Shown here piece by piece: positions 19,770-33,801 of a DNA stretch of 64,000 nt. The notes below the pieces were generated by a model, which saw only the letters and a list, made by a program, of their open reading frames with translations, did not search any database and had not been told where the DNA came from. Within the stretch, counting starts at the first letter, position 1; each line of letters begins with the position of its first letter. The DNA lies in the NCBI GenBank assembly GCA_001661515.1, contig LUVW01000019.1:1-64000 (forward strand), given 5' to 3'. The stretch is from Capniomyces stellatus (lineage: Eukaryota > Kickxellomycota > Harpellomycetes > Harpellales > Legeriomycetaceae). Made by a program: the position numbers and the translations under genes.

Positions 19770-21590
19770 TTAGAGATTGTAGTAGGAAATTGGTATTTTG
19801 GCCCAATTGTAGTAAGGATCAACAACGACCAAAGAGGGGTTGTTATCCATTTTGGAAATGTCCAGGGTGTTGTTAGCATCGATACTGTGGGCTCCACAGG
19901 CGGCATTGCTGGTGTCAGCAGTGGCTTGCTGTGCATCAGCTGGTGTTTGCTGGCTGTCAGTGATCAATGTGTTTGATTTGCTTGATTTTAAAACGAAGGG
20001 AGATTTGCCCAAGGAGTAAAAGGACGAGTTTCCTAGATAATCCTTTGGTTTTTTGTACATGTCAATGGACTCAAAAATACGCTGCAAGTGGGGCATAAAT
20101 TCGTTTATTGGAATAAAGAGGCTGAACTCGAGCTCGCAATACACAAGAAACTCGTGCTCGAATATAGCCTTTTTGTTGAGCTCAAACAGCCTTGCGCACT
20201 GCCCAACCAAATCCTTCACAATAAGTTTGGGGTTTGGCTCATTAATCTTGGTTGCCAAGAGCAGGCAAATGGCAGCAACCATGTTCCGCTTGCTTTTGGT
20301 CTTGATCAGCAGATTTGATTTGGCACTGTTTCTTAGCAGCAGCTTCTCATAGTACACAATGGATATTGCAACCGTCGAAAGCTCCAAATCCAGCAGCCTG
20401 GATAGGTTGATGAGTGTCTGTTTCGTGCGCTTTATTTGGTGCAGTGTGATGTTGTATGCCGACAACCTTGCATGTGACTCTCTAAACCGATCATTGATCT
20501 CCGAGTACAGATCCTCTGGTCGACTAAACTGGAATATTGACCCAATCATCCCTGTAAGCCCAATAACTGTGCGGTTGATTCCTGTTGAGAGTTTTGGATC
20601 CTCAATATCTGTTGCCGAGTAGCTCTTTTCCTTTTCCTTTTCTTCATTTTTTTTGCCCTTCTCCTTTTTGATATCTTTTTCTATGGCATCTTTTATACCC
20701 TTCTTCTCCTCGCCTGCGTTGCCAATAGCTGTGCTGCCTTGCTGATTTATGGGTGCCAGAGTGTATCTAGGCTGTAGCAGCTCAGAGTAACTGTGCCATA
20801 TCTTTTTTGTCTCCATCGTCTGCAACTTTTCAAACGCCAGCTCGTGGATCCTCTTTTTCCTTAAATCCATGTTTCCATGGCCCTCTATCCCCGCAGCCTC
20901 AGAGTTTCCTTCATTTCCCTCCTCATGCTCATCTTGTGACTGATCCATTTCTGTTTTCCTGCCTCCGTCACCACTCTTTTTGTAACCCCGACTTGCCTTC
21001 ATCCCCAGCTCAGCATTGTAGTTCTTATCCGTGCTATTGCTGTTTGAATACTTCAATACCGAGCCCAACATTATTACCGAGTTTTTATATGAAGAGTATC
21101 CAAACTGCTGTGGTGTCGTATTACTGGCTTCATTCTCATTGTTGTAGTTGTATATTGGATCTGTCCCTACACTTATTTTATTTTCTAGCTGGTTCTGTTT
21201 ATTGCTACTCTCGATTCTTTCGTAAATCTCCTTTTTCTTACTCGACAACCGCAAAATCTCTAACCGTGTTTTTCTCTTGTTATACTTTGTGTCTCCCTCT
21301 CCTAGTTCCAGCTCCTCCATTTCCAAATCCTCTTCCTCGTCTTCTTCCTCTTCTCCATCCAAATCCTCATTCTCCCCTTCGTTATCATTTTGGCTGTTTT
21401 CTAAATCCTTCTCACGTCCATTTTCTAAACCCAAATTCTCGGCTCTATTCAAGTTTATCGTGTTTGTTAAATTTACGAGAAACACTTCCGCATCCTTTCG
21501 CTTCTTTTCTCTTGCTGCAGCCACATATTTTTGAATATCTGCCAGATTCGAAATGTGATTACTATCACTGCCCTCCTTTGTATCAATCAT
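19770..21590 (-). CDS. CABLES-type cyclin-fold protein
   Basis: Single exon, 606 aa from an ATG. The N-terminus (REKKRKDAEVFLVNLTNTI) resembles the short conserved N-terminal motif of animal CABLES proteins. A long polar, acidic middle follows (an Asp/Glu block near residues 75-110, Lys/Glu-rich stretches near 300). The C-terminal cyclin domain spans about residues 355-530: the conserved lead-in FSRPEDLYSEINDRFRESH, then LHQIKRTKQTLINLSRLLD, VAISIVYYEKLLLR, KRNMVAAICLLLATKI, and the last helices EHEFLVYCELEFSLFIP. CABLES proteins link cyclin-dependent kinases to other kinases; their exact biochemical role in fungi is not established. A canonical cyclin box is less likely because the pre-domain motif matches CABLES. 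The tail is Gln/Ala/Thr-rich and ends YYNWAKIPISYYNL. Confidence 0.82.
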   Translation of the reverse strand: MIDTKEGSDSNHISNLADIQKYVAAAREKKRKDAEVFLVNLTNTINLNRAENLGLENGREKDLENSQNDNEGENEDLDGEEEEDEEEDLEMEELELGEGDTKYNKRKTRLEILRLSSKKKEIYERIESSNKQNQLENKISVGTDPIYNYNNENEASNTTPQQFGYSSYKNSVIMLGSVLKYSNSNSTDKNYNAELGMKASRGYKKSGDGGRKTEMDQSQDEHEEGNEGNSEAAGIEGHGNMDLRKKRIHELAFEKLQTMETKKIWHSYSELLQPRYTLAPINQQGSTAIGNAGEEKKGIKDAIEKDIKKEKGKKNEEKEKEKSYSATDIEDPKLSTGINRTVIGLTGMIGSIFQFSRPEDLYSEINDRFRESHARLSAYNITLHQIKRTKQTLINLSRLLDLELSTVAISIVYYEKLLLRNSAKSNLLIKTKSKRNMVAAICLLLATKINEPNPKLIVKDLVGQCARLFELNKKAIFEHEFLVYCELEFSLFIPINEFMPHLQRIFESIDMYKKPKDYLGNSSFYSLGKSPFVLKSSKSNTLITDSQQTPADAQQATADTSNAACGAHSIDANNTLDISKMDNNPSLVVVDPYYNWAKIPISYYNL

Positions 21591-22141
21591 GATATTTAGA
21601 TTTTATTTTAAATTTATATTGATAAATCAGTCATTGCAATTTAAATAAAGGAATTGGTAAAAATTATTCCAGAAATAAGCAACAAAAAGAAGAAAAAAAG
21701 AAAAGTAGAAAAAAAGAATGGCAAATAATAATAAAGGGGTTCGGTTTTGTACAATTCAACTCTCAAGTTAGCTAAAGATATAATAATGAAAGTGATAGTA
21801 ACTCTAGAGAAAATTAATAAAAAAAAGAGTAGAAAAAAAAAAGTATGCCAAACACTATTTGGCACTTTATTAAAGTTTTGGCTTGATTCGAGAATAAGCA
21901 AGTAAATTTGGTGAAAACTTCAAAAACCCCACACCACACATTGCATTTAAAGCTAATCCAAAGAAAGTGTTTAATTAAAATCTTGCAATCTAAAACTCCC
22001 GCAAACCAATTTACTTTAATTTTGTTATTCTTATTTATTTAATAAAAGTTAAAGCTAAGTTAAATAGGGTTTAATCTTAGACAAATCAAATTAAATAATA
22101 TACAGGAAAACAAAACTAGAAGCGAGAAAAAAAAAGAAAAT
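21591..22141. other. Intergenic between the CABLES gene and uL30; nothing recognised
   Basis: AT-rich with A-runs at 21670-21850 and a pyrimidine-poor strand. It contains the cyclin gene promoter and the 3' end of the uL30 gene. The open frames here consist of Phe/Leu/Lys-type low complexity. Confidence 0.5.
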
Positions 22142-23082
22142 TTAGTTCATTTGACGGATAAGAGCGTTGACCTTGTCTTCACGGTCTCCGAATGATCCAC
22201 TGTCAATGTAGTGTCTTGACTTCTTTCCGGTCCATCCACCATTTGGTGATGAGAGCTTGAATGGCCACAAGAAAGAGTTGACCTGTTTGAAGTTTGGACC
22301 GACGGTGAAGATTTCGTGAACCAAATCTTCAACACAGATGATTCCAAATTTACCCAAAGACTTCTCAATGATCGAGTTGTCTGAGATTGGGATTCTTTGG
22401 CCACCAACCTTAGCATATCCGCGCTTGTATACCAATTCTCTGACTGACTTGAGGTTTGGTTCTCCGAAAGCAACATATGGGTTGATCAATTGGAGCATTT
22501 GCTTGGTAGCCTTGGTAAGTCTGACGAACACACCATTGTTGATTTGCAACAATCTCATCAATTGAAGAATCTTTCTTGGCTTTGGTGCAATGTTGTTGAT
22601 ACCCTTGGTTCTGATAACAAATGCAAGTCTAGCTTGAGCTGAGACGTAGAAATCTCCGGATCTCTTGGCTTGACGCTTGAACTCAACCTCGGCCTTCTCC
22701 TTGTTTCTGTACTCTTTGATGTACTCTTCGGCTCTCTTGAAGATGACCTTTCTGTTTTTTCTGTTAGCCTATTTTGATTCAATTTCGCATTTCATTAGTA
22801 TTGTTGTTTGGTTGAAGCTCATGTACAAAGCACCACAAATTTATATAAAAAACATCAGTCCCGAAAGATGGTATTTTTGCCGTTGTTCACTGCACGTGCG
22901 GTACTAACTGGCCAATCAATGATTGTTTTTCTAATCACTTGCTTTCTCTACATTATCTAACCGTCCATATAAAATATATACTTACTCTCTTGGTAGCCTT
23001 GATCTGGGCTACTTTTTGCTCAGCATTCTTAAGCGCATCTTTGCGTTGCTTGATGAGAGTTTCTGGTGCTTGAACGGTTTGA
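22142..23082 (-). CDS. Large ribosomal subunit protein uL30 (RPL7); first coding exon not resolved
   Basis: Two exons are clear: 22986-23082 and 22142-22768, joined in phase 0 across an intron with a GTAAGT donor and an AAAATAG acceptor. They encode about 240 aa: [20 protein letters not shown], the basic [20 protein letters not shown] helix, [20 protein letters not shown] (start of the L30 fold), [19 protein letters not shown], and the conserved [17 protein letters not shown] and [10 protein letters not shown] segments, ending VNALIRQMN. This is the complete eukaryotic RPL7 minus a few N-terminal residues. The upstream exon border (AAACAG acceptor at 23083) is in phase 2, so a short leader exon with the ATG must lie upstream. 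Several ATG/donor pairs between 23100 and 23350 are possible and I could not choose. The protein sits near the 5S rRNA side of the 60S subunit. Confidence 0.94.
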
Positions 23083-23807
23083 CTGTTTAATTATAACACA
23101 ATCGGGGTCTCATATGTTAGCAAGCGTAAAGCTGGTGCATTTGTTCAATTTATAAATGTATATATCTTAAAATATACATATATATTTAAAAAAATGTATT
23201 TAATCGGAAGGAACGTTTGCTATCAATATCCATTACACAACCAGCCTTTTTTAAAATAAAAAAGAAGTGGTAACAGACATTAAACAGACATAAACATTTC
23301 TAGCCAACAGATCCCATCCAGCTAATCAATTCAACGCTACTGTTATCATAAACACCAGTCTAAAACAAATGTTGACAGCAGTTAAACGCCAAAGAAAAAA
23401 GTCGGTTGGATTATTATTTTCCAAAAACAAGTCACAATCGGTTTACTGAATAAACAATAACCCGAATTGAGATTAATATTGAAAATTTAAAAACACATTG
23501 TCGTATATAAAATGCATAAACAGACAAAATACAAGCTCGTACAAGCAAGACTTTGACGGGTTAATGACAAAAGCCAAGCATACATACAAAAGCTGGTATC
23601 CAATCTATTCAACTGTTTTTACTATACTACAAGTATTTTTACTATTTCGTCTTGCCAAAAAAACTAAGATAAATTTAAAGGAAAGGTTTTACAGTACTCT
23701 GACATGCGTTTTCTTTATAATATTCTTATAAATAAAAAACACAATGCCCAAATACAAAAATCTAATCCTCATATCCCCAAGACAAAATGCAGCAAAATAA
23801 TACAACG
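23083..23807. other. uL30 leader region and a weak ORF
   Basis: Contains the uL30 5' intron and leader exon (unresolved). A plus-strand open frame at 23498-23731 lacks an early ATG; from an internal ATG at about 23561 it would encode a hydrophobic peptide (SWYPIYSTVFTILQVFLLF). Its reality is doubtful. Confidence 0.35.
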
Positions 23808-24104
23808 TTAACAAACCAACAATAAGCCATAGTTTGTATACTCAGAGCTAACAGTCTGACATACTCTTTTGGTTTTGTTGTCAATTACGTTGTAAAATTT
23901 GCTACTTTTGCTATATTCTCGAGATTTTTTAATTATATACGTACACTCAGCAAAAAGCTGTTTGGATAAATATATAATAAAAGACAGGCCAAGAAAAACA
24001 AAGAATTTAGAGCACACTTTACAAAACATAAAATCAAAACTAGTTTGATCTTGCGAGTTGCATTGTGTTAGCAGCAATAAAAAGTATGTTGATGGTGTGA
24101 ACAT
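23808..24104 (-). CDS. Hypothetical small protein with signal-peptide-like N-terminus (98 aa)
   Basis: Start placed at the ATG at 24104, because the longer frame upstream begins without an ATG. The N-terminus (MFTPSTYFLLLLTQCNSQDQ) looks like a signal peptide. A second hydrophobic stretch (FFVFLGLSFIIYL, residues about 33-46) could be a membrane span, followed by a Lys/Ser/Tyr-rich tail with two further Cys. No family recognised. AT-rich surroundings make a chance ORF possible. Confidence 0.35.
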   Translation of the reverse strand: MFTPSTYFLLLLTQCNSQDQTSFDFMFCKVCSKFFVFLGLSFIIYLSKQLFAECTYIIKKSREYSKSSKFYNVIDNKTKRVCQTVSSEYTNYGLLLVC

Positions 24105-25234
24105 TTTATCTGCAAGTTTTTCAACAAAAGATAGTATGCTCACTCTACTACATCTTCCCAAAAACCACTTTAACTCGTATATACCTTGACTATTTCGTGC
24201 TTGTCTTTATTTAAATATCCTAACATACTCCTGTCAAACATAGTAGTATAATTATTTGGTTTGCTTACCCTGCCATTTTAACTAATTTCGTTTCTTTTTT
24301 TAAAAATGTATTTAAAAAATTCAAACTATGAAATAAAGAGGATCCAAACTATAATTTCTGTAATTTATTCCATGCTTTATAACTTTTTTTTTAAATATTT
24401 TACTTTAGTTTTTTTTGGATAATTTTTTTTCTCTTTCGAATTTGCAAAAAATAAAAATTCTTTAGTAAAATTTTTTCTTGTATTCAGTGCTTATTAACAA
24501 ATAACTCTTGCGTTAATTGGCACATTTATTCTTAAAATTTGACTCGATAATAATTGTTTGGAAAACAATCCATTGGATCAAAATGCCTATCAAGCTCTTT
24601 AAATTAAATAGTTTAGGGTCATTTTTTTGTGCTTTTTTGAATCATTAATTCGATTTAAAGTTTTTTTCTTATTTTAATTTTTTTTATCATTTTAATTTTA
24701 TTTTAACACTTATGTTTTTGCCTTTTTTTTTATTAATTTGTTATCTTTTTGTATTATATTTTTTACTATTTTTTACTATTTTTTACTATTTTTTACTGTT
24801 TTTTACTGTTTTTTACTGTTTTTTACTGTTTTAATTTACTAGTTTTTTATTTTTACTTTAACTGTACTTTTTGAAAAAGCTTGGTTCTTCACACTTTACC
24901 AGCAATTCAGTTTTCTTTGCCCAAAACAAAATGATAACCGTTTTGAACATTAAGTTTTGGCCTGTAGAAATATTTATCTACTCGTTTCTGTGGACTAAAA
25001 CTGGAAATTCAAATCAAGCCAATATCTCTAAAACTGACTTATCAACTTTAAATGGCTAAATAAAATGAACGTGCTTTTGTAACAGCATACCCAGGATTAG
25101 ACCGTTTTTTTAATGCTTTGTTATCAATTTATTCTACTATTTCAATGTTAACTTGTACACAAATATACCCTATTATGTTAAAGGATATATAAGAAAAAAA
25201 AGGATTAAATGTAGAGAATGTCTCTTGTGAGTCC
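24105..25234. other. Very AT-rich intergenic stretch
   Basis: Dominated by T-runs on the plus strand, with the 10-bp tandem repeat listed separately. No convincing gene. A short frame near 24871-25059 is open but has no early ATG. Confidence 0.5.
24761..24830. repeat. 10-bp tandem repeat, seven units
   Basis: Seven exact 10-bp units in register: three of TTTTACTATT followed by four of TTTTACTGTT. The one-base change occurs once and is then kept, which indicates successive local duplications. Confidence 0.9.
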
Positions 25235-25549
25235 TTACAGTTTACCAACACCAAAGTTTATTTTACTCGTCAGTAATCTGCTTCTTGGTTTTCTTTGTTC
25301 CTTGTTATTGGCAGCCTCGGGTTTGGACTTGGAATCTTTGTTTTTGAGTATATTCCAATTTGCATTGATATGTGATATCCTGCCTCTGTTTAACGCCTTG
25401 GTTGCTTGTTTACTTGCTGGATTCGCAGCAGACTTGATTATCGGCTTGATTGCGCCAGACATGTCAATATCGTCACCGATAAACTGTCTACGAGCAGGTG
25501 CTGCAGCTGATAAAACTACAAAAGTTAATGCCAAAGTGATGAATTTCAT
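25235..25549 (-). CDS. Small secreted basic protein (104 aa), unknown function
   Basis: ATG start followed by a textbook signal peptide (KFITLALTFVVLSAAAPA, cleavage likely after APA). The next residues (RRQFIGDDIDM) may be a Kex2-type processing site (RR) with a short propeptide. The mature chain is Lys/Ala/Asn-rich, has no Cys and is probably disordered (ASKQATKALNRGR, then KSKPEAANNKEQRKPRSR). No family recognised. The opposite strand is also open but reads as low-complexity Leu-rich sequence, the usual shadow of a signal peptide and Lys-rich gene. It could be a secreted peptide precursor or effector-like protein. Confidence 0.6.
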   Translation of the reverse strand: MKFITLALTFVVLSAAAPARRQFIGDDIDMSGAIKPIIKSAANPASKQATKALNRGRISHINANWNILKNKDSKSKPEAANNKEQRKPRSRLLTSKINFGVGKL

Positions 25550-28555
<3,006 letters not shown>

Positions 28556-28605
28556 TAAGGCTAAACGCATAGTTCATTGGAAAAAAAAAAGGATCGATTG
28601 GTTGG

Positions 28606-28637
28606 TATATACACATACTATCAAGTATGTGTGTATA
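28606..28637. other. Hairpin downstream of ARF1
   Basis: Two 14-base arms (28606-28619 and 28624-28637) pair fully, with one G-U, around a 4-base loop ATCA. The hairpin starts 51 bases after the ARF1 stop, so it would sit in its 3' UTR or at the transcript end. It could be an RNA stability or processing element; its function is unknown. Confidence 0.6.
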
Positions 28638-28750
28638 AAAAGGTTAAAAAAAGCGAGGTTTTCAGTAGAATAAGCTAAAGCAAATAAATTTATTCGGTTT
28701 GGTTGAATCAAATAACTTTGGATTATTTATTTAGTCCTTTTTATTTTCAC

Positions 28751-29088
28751 CTATTCATTTAAATTCAGTTTTATTATTTTAGTGTCATTATCTTTACTTT
28801 TGGCTTGTTTCTTTCTTCCAGTAGTTTTCTTTGGACTAGCTTTACACTTGCTATTTATGTTTATGATTATTAAAGTATAATATAACTTTACAAATATCCC
28901 TTGCATCAAAGTGGTCTCAAGCACTTTACTGTTTACAGGCCCAAGAGTTTTGCTGGTAAGGTAACTCTGCGTGCAAAGAGACCTGTGACCTGCCTGTTTC
29001 AATATAGAGTGGGGTCGTTGTGCTCGATATGTACAGTAAAAATGAGAGAAACGTTAGTAGAACGAAGGCGTGTTAGTGGCATAAACAT
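28751..29088 (-). CDS. Candidate small basic protein in two exons, possibly mitochondrial
   Basis: Proposed exons are 29035-29088 (18 codons, MFMPLTRLRSTNVSLIFT, presequence-like) and 28751-28993 (after a GAAACAG acceptor), joined in phase 0 across a 41-base intron, giving 98 aa. The tail is strongly basic (ASPKKTTGRKKQAKSKD). Local GC is raised at 28890-29100, supporting coding use. The 41-base intron is short and the donor (GTACAT) is weak. The second exon alone also has an in-frame ATG at 29002. No family recognised. Confidence 0.3.
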
Positions 29089-29384
29089 GCGGATGGGCAC
29101 GAAATAACACAAATATACAAGCAAGTACTGTTGTTGGTACGAATTAGATGATAGTATAGACGTCAAGTGTCAAGTGTCAAAGTCTTTAAAATGTTAAACA
29201 GTTCAAATTTAATCATTTTGAAAAAGAAAAAAAAAGATTTAGAATAAAAAAACTAGAATGATTAAAGAGATAAAGTAATTAATAAAAGCAATTAATTAAC
29301 TAGTTGGAAAAGAAGATATGGTTTAGCTTGAAAGAACGTTAAAGAAGGGTGGGGGAAGAGTAAAAGAGATATGGACGGGTGTGT

Positions 29385-30728
29385 TTAGTATTCAGGGATA
29401 TCCTCATCACCGTCGTTGCTATCCATACCAACCTCCTCGTAATCCTTCTCAAGGGCAGCAAGATCTTCACGGGCTTCGGAGAACTCACCCTCTTCCATAC
29501 CTTCACCAACATACCAGTGAACAAAGGCACGCTTGGCATACATGAGATCGAATTTGTGATCCAAACGAGCCCAGGCTTCGGCGATGGCGGTGGTGTTACT
29601 CAACATGCACACGGCTCTGCTAACCTTGGCGAGATCGCCACCTGGGACACAGGCTGGGGGTTGGGCGTTGATGCCGAGCTTGAAACCAGTTGGGCACCAG
29701 TCGACGAATTGGATAGTGCGCTTGGTCTTGATGTTGGCGACAGCGGCGTTGACATCCTTGGGGATGACGTCACCACGGTACAACAGGCAGCAAGACATGT
29801 ACTTACCACGGCGAGGATCGCATTTGACCATCTGGTTGCTTGGTTCAAAGCAGGCCATGGTGATTTCTGACACCGACAAGGATTCGTGCGAGGCTTTGTT
29901 GGCAGAGATGATTGGAGCATATGTGACCAATGGGAAGTGGATACGTGGGTAAGGAACCAAGTTGGTTTGGAACTCGTTAAGATCAACGTTGAGGGAACCT
30001 TCAAATCTAAGTGAGGCAGTGATGGAGGACACAATTTGTGCAATCAGTCTGTTGAGGTTGTCAAATGAAGGACGTTCAATGTCAAGGTTACGGCGACAGA
30101 TGTCATAGATGGCCTCGTTGTCTACCATGAACGAGCAGTCTGAGTGCTCAAGGGTTGTGTGGGTTGTCAAGATGGAGTTGTAAGGCTCAACTACGGCGTT
30201 TGAGATTTGTGGGGCTGGGTAAACTGAGAATTCAAGCTTTGATTTCTTGCCATAGTCCACTGAAAGACGCTCAAGCAAAAGGGCTCCAAAACCTGACCCA
30301 GTTCCTCCTCCAAATGAGTGGAACACCAAGAATCCTTGCAGACCTGTGCAGTTGTCTGCGAGCTTTCTGATGCAGTCCAAGACGTTATCAATGATTTCTT
30401 TACCAATGGTATAGTGACCACGTGCGTAGTTGTTGGCCGCATCTTCTTTGCCAGTGATGAGCTGATCAGGGTGGTATAATTGACGGTATTCTCCGTTTCT
30501 TACTTCATCAATAACTGTTGGCTCAAGATCAACAAACACGGTTCTTGGAACTCGTTTTCCTGAACTGGTCTCTGAAAAGAAAGTCGAGGATGAATCATCT
30601 CGTCTTTGGTTTACTCCCTCTACTGTGCCATCTGGCTTAATTCCGTGCTCAAGGCAGTACAGTTCCCAGCAGGCATTACCGATCTGGACTCCGGCTTGAC
30701 CAACGTGAATTGAAATAATCTCGCGCAT
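29385..30728 (-). CDS. Alpha-tubulin
   Basis: Single exon, 447 aa. It starts with the autoregulatory-type MREI, then [20 protein letters not shown]. The nucleotide-binding tubulin signature GGGTGSG is near residue 143, the alpha-type catalytic loop containing [18 protein letters not shown] lies near 250, and the C-terminus is acidic, ending DEDIPEY. Glu254-type catalysis in longitudinal contacts is expected from the conserved loop. Residue 40 is Asn (GTVEGVN), so the Lys40 lumenal acetylation site of ciliated lineages is missing; loss of this Lys is known from non-flagellated fungi. The terminal Tyr is kept. Codon use is biased to C/G-ending codons compared with neighbours, as expected for an abundant protein. 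About 3 kb of sequence upstream holds no assigned gene. Confidence 0.98.
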   Translation of the reverse strand: MREIISIHVGQAGVQIGNACWELYCLEHGIKPDGTVEGVNQRRDDSSSTFFSETSSGKRVPRTVFVDLEPTVIDEVRNGEYRQLYHPDQLITGKEDAANNYARGHYTIGKEIIDNVLDCIRKLADNCTGLQGFLVFHSFGGGTGSGFGALLLERLSVDYGKKSKLEFSVYPAPQISNAVVEPYNSILTTHTTLEHSDCSFMVDNEAIYDICRRNLDIERPSFDNLNRLIAQIVSSITASLRFEGSLNVDLNEFQTNLVPYPRIHFPLVTYAPIISANKASHESLSVSEITMACFEPSNQMVKCDPRRGKYMSCCLLYRGDVIPKDVNAAVANIKTKRTIQFVDWCPTGFKLGINAQPPACVPGGDLAKVSRAVCMLSNTTAIAEAWARLDHKFDLMYAKRAFVHWYVGEGMEEGEFSEAREDLAALEKDYEEVGMDSNDGDEDIPEY

Positions 30729-33700
30729 CTTTATTTTTATTTTCTTGTTTCTACTTTTCTTTTATTTTTACACCTATAACATATACACATACAATCAAAA
30801 AAATTAGTCTTGAGGTCAGCAACACAATTATTGTTGATTTATAGTTTAGTTCATTATCATCTCTCTCTCTCTCTCTCCTATCTCTCCTCCTTTTTTTTCT
30901 TATTCTAAAAAAAGCTCTTTAGTCTCATGTTTTATTTAATATCAAGTACATTTAGGTTTTGTTTTATCATCATCTCTGCTGTATATATGTATACCCTACT
31001 TGGATGCTATATATTCAGTATCTGCACATTCAATTTTGAACCTAATTAAATATATAACATTTACTCACGATTAACTCTTGTAGTTATTAGCTGCTAGAGA
31101 AGTAAAATATAAAACAACAAGTATTTATTTTTTTCTATATTTATTGTTTGTTTATATTTTGCCTTTTTTTATCTTTAGTTTGGTATTTTTGGCTACTAAT
31201 CTTAATCTTAATATGTTCTTTTTTTGTTTTTGTTTTTTTCTTCTTTTCCTTTCATCATTACGTTCTTCTAGCTGATATTCAACTTTTCATTTAAACTTCA
31301 AAAATCAGTTTAGCTTTTTGCTCTATCTCTTTTCTTCTAACCCTAAAATCTAATTGTATCTGTCACTGATTTTGATTTTCTTAATTCCAATTAACGTCCT
31401 ATAGTTTTGTTTTTTTTTCTTTTTTTCCTCCTTTTCAACTCTTTATTTATTTTCACCTATTTGTCATTTTTATTTGTTATTGTTTTCGATTTCACTAATT
31501 TTAATTCGTAAGCATTTCCAATTCAATTTTAGCTTTCACCGCTCATTAACAACTAACTGGCTGCTCTTTTTATTTACTTTATTTTCATTTAAAGTTCATC
31601 ATAACCAACCGCAAATTCTTATTGATTTAGTGCGACTGTACCAACTAGCCTGATACAACCTTGTTCAAACACCTTCCACCTTTTACTTTATATTTTCTAC
31701 TTTTTACTTTATATTTTCTGCTTTTTACTTTATATTTTACATTTTCCGCCTTCTACTTTCACCTTCTGCCTTCCACCTTCTAGTTTATACTATTCTATGC
31801 TTTAATATTATATACAAAACTTTGTTATACGCTCTTTTTTTATAACTACTCCCCAATATTCTTGTAGTGTTAATAACTGACATTGATGCTGCAATTGAAA
31901 CTTATAACGGGTGTAATAGCAATGTTTCGACTCTTCAAATGTTGTTGCAGCCCATTCCGCCTATCACTTTTTTCATTGATCATTTATAATATCAAGGAAT
32001 TCTCGACTTGATTCACTTTTCTACCAAGAATCTCCTAAAAGTCCAAATTTACTCAAATAGTTCTTCACCATTCCTCTTGCAAATTGATAAATGATTTAAC
32101 AACTTTAAACTTTCATGCTGATTGCTTTATCACTTTTCAAGTTCAGCTTATTATTCCCCCATTATTCTCCTAATTTGAAAATAAATAGAGCGAATCAGAG
32201 GCAGATGTTGTATGCTTTATAATCTTGCATTTTAGCAACTCACTAAATGCTAGCCATCTTTTTATTGGCTTATTATCTGCAGTTTAGGCTTTCTAGCTCC
32301 AACTCCAACTCCAACCCCAATTTTTTTCAATGATCCGTTTCCTTAATAATCTTGCCTAAAAAGGTTCTTTTATTAGAATCATTCAGTGTTCTTGACTTGT
32401 TAGTTAAAAATAATATTTTTTTTTCTCAAATAATAAATACATCTAAAAAAGTAGATGAATTAGAACAAAAAATAAATATAAACGGCAACATACTAGCTGT
32501 TTTAAATCATTGTTAGTGAGCTGAGTGGCATTCATGGTTGCTTCCATTTCCAACCATCAGTTTATAATACCTTTAAATATCCTTATTCATTATTATTACT
32601 ATCATCTACACCATCACCATTATCAACATCATTACCCTTACCTTCAATCTTTTTTTTCTTTTTTTCTTATAATTATTTTATTCTGATTTTAAATTAAAGT
32701 ATTCCATCAATCAATCATCGAATTTTATTTTTTAATACAGCAAAACAATTCCATTTACAGTTTGCACAGCAATAATTTAGCCAATAGATATCCTGTCAGT
32801 CTCAAATGTAAACAAACCGTATCAATAGCATTGCATTTTTTAAATTTCATTGCACTATTGTTCAATTTAATCATCTAGCATCGCTTTCCAATTCGTTACA
32901 TTGAATTTTCTAATTACTATAATTAGTAACTCCGTTATTTTCAAACACAGCTTGCTGTTCTGATATTTGTCATTCAGGCAGCCAATAGTTTTTTTTTCCA
33001 TTTTTCACTTTTTCCATTTACTCTTTCCATTTATTTATTCCATTTTCTATTACTATTTTTTTTTTTTATTGAAATTTATTAATATGAACGTTAATAAATG
33101 TATAAAGTTTTCTATTACTATTTCTACTTTTTTTTAGTTCAAAAATCTCTACAACTAAAAGTGACCCAGGCTGTAAAAAAAAAAAAAGTTAAAAAGTCAA
33201 CGCTATTTACTAAATACCAATTTGGTTAATCATTCAATTGGAACACCAGTTCCCACCAATGGCTATCGAGAGTTTAGACTTCTCGGCGGTTATTTTTCCA
33301 GGAAAATATGGAGCAATAATATATCTACGTTATTTATTCTTGGGCTTTTAAACAACTCAGCCAAGGTTCATTTCCACCCGAGAATACCTTTTCCCAGCTA
33401 TTTATTTGCTTGTTGCTATGGCTCAATCAGCATAGAAATATGATTCAATCTATAGACACGCTCAGGCATACTAACATACAAGCATGCTTTTGGCCAAATT
33501 GCTTCAAGTGCCATTTAATCCACCAAAGCTTGTCTTTCCAGTTCAGCTCAGTTCTCGGTGATATATATATATATATATATATAATTTTATTGAAATGACT
33601 TCTCGGTGATATCTTTGCAGCATGTTTTATTTAGCATATTTATATGCCAAACAAGTTCGACTAAAATAATGCTCTCGCTTAACCAAAGCGCTTAAAGGAG

Positions 33701-33801
33701 CAAACGAATACAGCTATATATTGACAGAAAAAGATCACCAGCAACGGTACTAGCACTGGTAAAAAGAAGAAAGAAAAAGGTGAGGATATGCGGCTGGGGT
33801 T
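30729..33801. other. Long T/C-rich intergenic region upstream of alpha-tubulin
   Basis: About 3 kb without an assigned gene. The plus strand is T/C-rich, so the tubulin-sense strand is A/G-rich. It includes a (CT)n run near 30865, repeated TTTTACTTTATATTTTCT motifs at 31683-31740, and several 20-30-codon open frames. Higher-GC sequence at 33220-33540 is open in short frames on both strands (for instance MAIESLDFSAVIFPGKYG, plus strand, about 33260) without family resemblance. Confidence 0.45.
33561..33583. repeat. (AT)n microsatellite flanked by a 12-bp direct repeat
   Basis: A 23-base AT dinucleotide run. The string TCTCGGTGATAT occurs just before it (33553) and again at about 33601, 48 bases on, so the tract lies between short direct repeats. 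Confidence 0.85.

Noticed and set aside
20807..21592. 261-codon Ser/Pro/His-rich plus-strand frame
   Set aside because: It is antisense to the polar N-terminal half of the CABLES-type gene, whose domain and ATG are clear.
21641..21901. 86-codon Phe/Leu-rich minus-strand frame
   Set aside because: It is a translation of A/T homopolymer sequence with no ATG-anchored domain.
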